DNA of 31,413 nucleotides from an uncultured Collinsella sp. (GTDB taxonomy: Bacteria; Actinomycetota; Coriobacteriia; Coriobacteriales; Coriobacteriaceae): positions 1 through 31,413 of the forward strand of contig CABQKL010000010.1 of the NCBI GenBank assembly GCA_902464645.1. Direction: 5' to 3'. The notes beneath the pieces are model-generated. The model was not told where the DNA came from. It saw only the letters and a program-made list of their open reading frames with translations, and made no database searches. Positions 30,501 to 31,413 of the stretch are shown in pieces. Position 1 is the first letter of the stretch. Each line of letters opens with the position of its first letter. Position numbers and translations under genes: made by a program.

Positions 30501-30575
30501 TGGGACAAAATAACCTGTTGTGTTTGTCCCATTTACTTAAGATTTGGGACAAACAAAGCTGGTTATGTTGTCCCA
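30501..30575. promoter_or_regulatory. Two inverted 31-bp palindromes upstream of rrf2
   Basis: The first unit (30501-30531) begins TGGGACAAA and ends TTTGTCCCA; the second (30545-30575) begins TGGGACAA and ends TTGTCCCA. Each is a palindrome, and the second is close to the reverse complement of the first over all 31 positions (both have ATAACC / GGTTAT at the matching place). The 13-nt spacer holds TAAGAT, a possible -10 for rrf2. They may be operators for Rrf2 autoregulation, or a REPIN-like repeat pair of the GGGAC family. Confidence 0.6.
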
Positions 30576-30595
30576 GATGCGATGGGAGGGTAGGT

Positions 30596-31027
30596 ATGCT
30601 CATTTCTTCCAAGGGCCGCTATGCCCTCCGGCTGATGATCTATATCGCGGCGCTCGGTGATGCCGAGGGCAAGATTGCCTTGCGCGAGGTTGCCGACCGC
30701 GAGCATATCTCGCAAAAGTATTTGGAGCAGCTGGTTCGTCCGCTTATGAAGGCGGGCCTGCTTAAGAGCGTGCGCGGCAAGGGCGGCGGCTACATGATGG
30801 CCAAGGACCCGGCCGAGGTGCGTGCCGGCGACATCCTGCGCGCCGTCGAGGGCAGCACGGCTCCGGTGGCGTGCGACGGCATCGACAACAGCTGCACCCG
30901 CAGTGACCTGTGTTCCACCGTCAAGTTCTGGCGTGGCCTTGACGAGGTCATCGAGAACTATGTCGACGGCGTGACGTTGGCCGACCTGGCCGCCGTCCCC
31001 GAGATCAACTTTGACATTAAGCTGTAG
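30596..31027 (+). CDS. Rrf2-family regulator, IscR-like Fe-S sensor
   Basis: This 143-residue regulator has the Rrf2 winged helix-turn-helix in residues 1-80 (SKGRYALRLMIYIA; ISQKYLEQLVRPL recognition helix; SVRGKGGGYMM wing). Cys93, Cys100 and Cys106 are spaced C-x6-C-x5-C, close to the C-x5-C-x5-C cluster ligands of IscR, so it probably senses Fe-S status. It is divergent from sufCBDSU, 224 bp away, and is the obvious candidate to control it. The ATG at 30596 follows GGGAGGG; the frame is open back to 30518 across the palindromes but that part has no Rrf2 similarity. The next gene starts 8 nt later. Confidence 0.93.
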   Translation: MLISSKGRYALRLMIYIAALGDAEGKIALREVADREHISQKYLEQLVRPLMKAGLLKSVRGKGGGYMMAKDPAEVRAGDILRAVEGSTAPVACDGIDNSCTRSDLCSTVKFWRGLDEVIENYVDGVTLADLAAVPEINFDIKL

Positions 31028-31035
31028 GGCTGCAA

Positions 31036-31323
31036 ATGGCATCTCTCGACAAGGTGTATAAGCAAATCGAAGTTTTTGCTCGGGAATGTGACGCCGAGAA
31101 GGTTGTGCTGTTTGGTTCTCGTGCTCGAGGCGACAACTTACCCAAGAGCGATATTGACATCGCCGTAGCAGGTTGCCGGGATTTCGGCCGTTTCTCATAT
31201 TTGATCGAGGAACGTCTTGATACTCTTTTAGATGTAGATGTCGTCAATCTCGATGAGTCCTTATCGCAGCAATTGCTCGATGAAATTGCCAGGGATGGTG
31301 TGGTCCTGTATGAAAAAATATGA
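31036..31323 (+). CDS. MNT-type nucleotidyltransferase (antitoxin-like)
   Basis: The 95-residue product is a minimal nucleotidyltransferase. It has GSRARG at 27-32 followed by SDID at 38-41, the usual GS-x10-D-x-D catalytic pattern, and a third acidic residue in DVDVVNL (~66-70). Proteins of this kind are often the first gene of MNT-HEPN pairs, where in type VII systems the MNT protein adds AMP to the HEPN toxin. The following gene overlaps it by 14 nt and fits the partner. It starts 8 nt after rrf2, so read-through from the rrf2 promoter is likely. Codon choice is less GC-rich than in its neighbours, which hints at a mobile origin. Confidence 0.88.
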   Translation: MASLDKVYKQIEVFARECDAEKVVLFGSRARGDNLPKSDIDIAVAGCRDFGRFSYLIEERLDTLLDVDVVNLDESLSQQLLDEIARDGVVLYEKI

Positions 31324-31413
31324 GAACTTTGCCAGCGCCTTGGCGAATCTTGAGGATGCGCCCAATCAGGATCTCAACAATGATTTTGTTCAGAGTGGAT
31401 TGATTAATAAGTT
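31310..31413 (+). CDS. HEPN-like nucleotidyltransferase substrate-binding protein (3' end cut by window)
   Basis: Only the first 34 residues are visible. They begin MKKYENFASALANLEDA and go on to DFVQSGLINK, which fits the N-terminus of the HI0074/TIGR01987 family (typically M-x-K-YENF-x-x-A-L-x-N-L). Such proteins are all-alpha HEPN relatives that pair with MNT nucleotidyltransferases, in some cases as toxin. The ATG at 31310 overlaps the preceding gene by 14 nt, typical of coupled pairs. The RNase motif of HEPN proteins lies further downstream and cannot be seen. Confidence 0.7.
   Translation, partial: MKKYENFASALANLEDAPNQDLNNDFVQSGLINK

Overview
The window looks like a chromosomal segment of a high-GC gut Coriobacteriia, most probably Collinsella. 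This is inferred from gene content and sequence style: a Rho factor with a very long Ala/Lys/Arg-rich N-terminus, a GGGtGRT-family protein, a SufU-type SUF operon, a CarD-family regulator, and GC-rich genes separated by AT-richer, repeat-laden gaps. No 16S gene or other taxonomic marker is present, so the genus is a judgement.

Layout. 1-1.7 kb: 3' part of a PflX-like radical SAM gene, a tRNA-Ala with a strong promoter and terminator, and a small tail-anchored protein. 1.7-7.6 kb: nicotinate phosphoribosyltransferase (pncB), then proB and proA flanking a proline iminopeptidase gene on the opposite strand, with a candidate structured RNA in the proB/iminopeptidase gap. 7.6-11.1 kb: an HD-domain hydrolase and a CarD-like regulator (both minus), then argS. 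11.1-14.6 kb: a 0.9-kb gap with two related ~130-bp inverted-repeat elements and a long hairpin, then rho with a structured leader. 14.6-19.1 kb: a two-TM Ala-rich membrane protein and a VanZ-like protein (plus), then a ROK sugar kinase and a PLP aminotransferase (minus). 19.2-19.55 kb: tRNA-His and two identical tRNA-Lys genes. 19.7-23.3 kb: an FAD oxidoreductase and a two-gene operon of an IscU-like protein and a GGGtGRT protein (all minus). 23.65-24.5 kb: a REP-associated-transposase-like protein whose catalytic residues appear lost. 25.1-31.4 kb: the sufCBDSU operon (minus), a divergent Rrf2/IscR-like regulator, and a MNT nucleotidyltransferase/HEPN-like pair cut by the window end.

How the parts work together. 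proB and proA supply the first two steps of proline synthesis, and the iminopeptidase could recover proline from peptides. SufC/B/D/S/U form a complete Fe-S assembly machine. The adjacent Rrf2 protein carries three Cys placed like the cluster ligands of IscR, so it is the likely Fe-S sensor for this locus. The IscU-like/GGGtGRT pair probably belongs to Fe-S or metal metabolism, but its function is unknown.

The most unusual signals lie between genes. Hairpins containing GGGAC/GTCCC recur in at least seven gaps, and the only candidate REP-handling protein in the window looks catalytically dead. Two divergent MITE-like elements lie upstream of rho. A duplicated hairpin, GGCATGACC-N4-GGTC-N-ATGCC, lies between proB and the iminopeptidase gene. 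Two inverted 31-bp palindromes sit just upstream of rrf2. All structures and alignments were read by eye and no database search was run.
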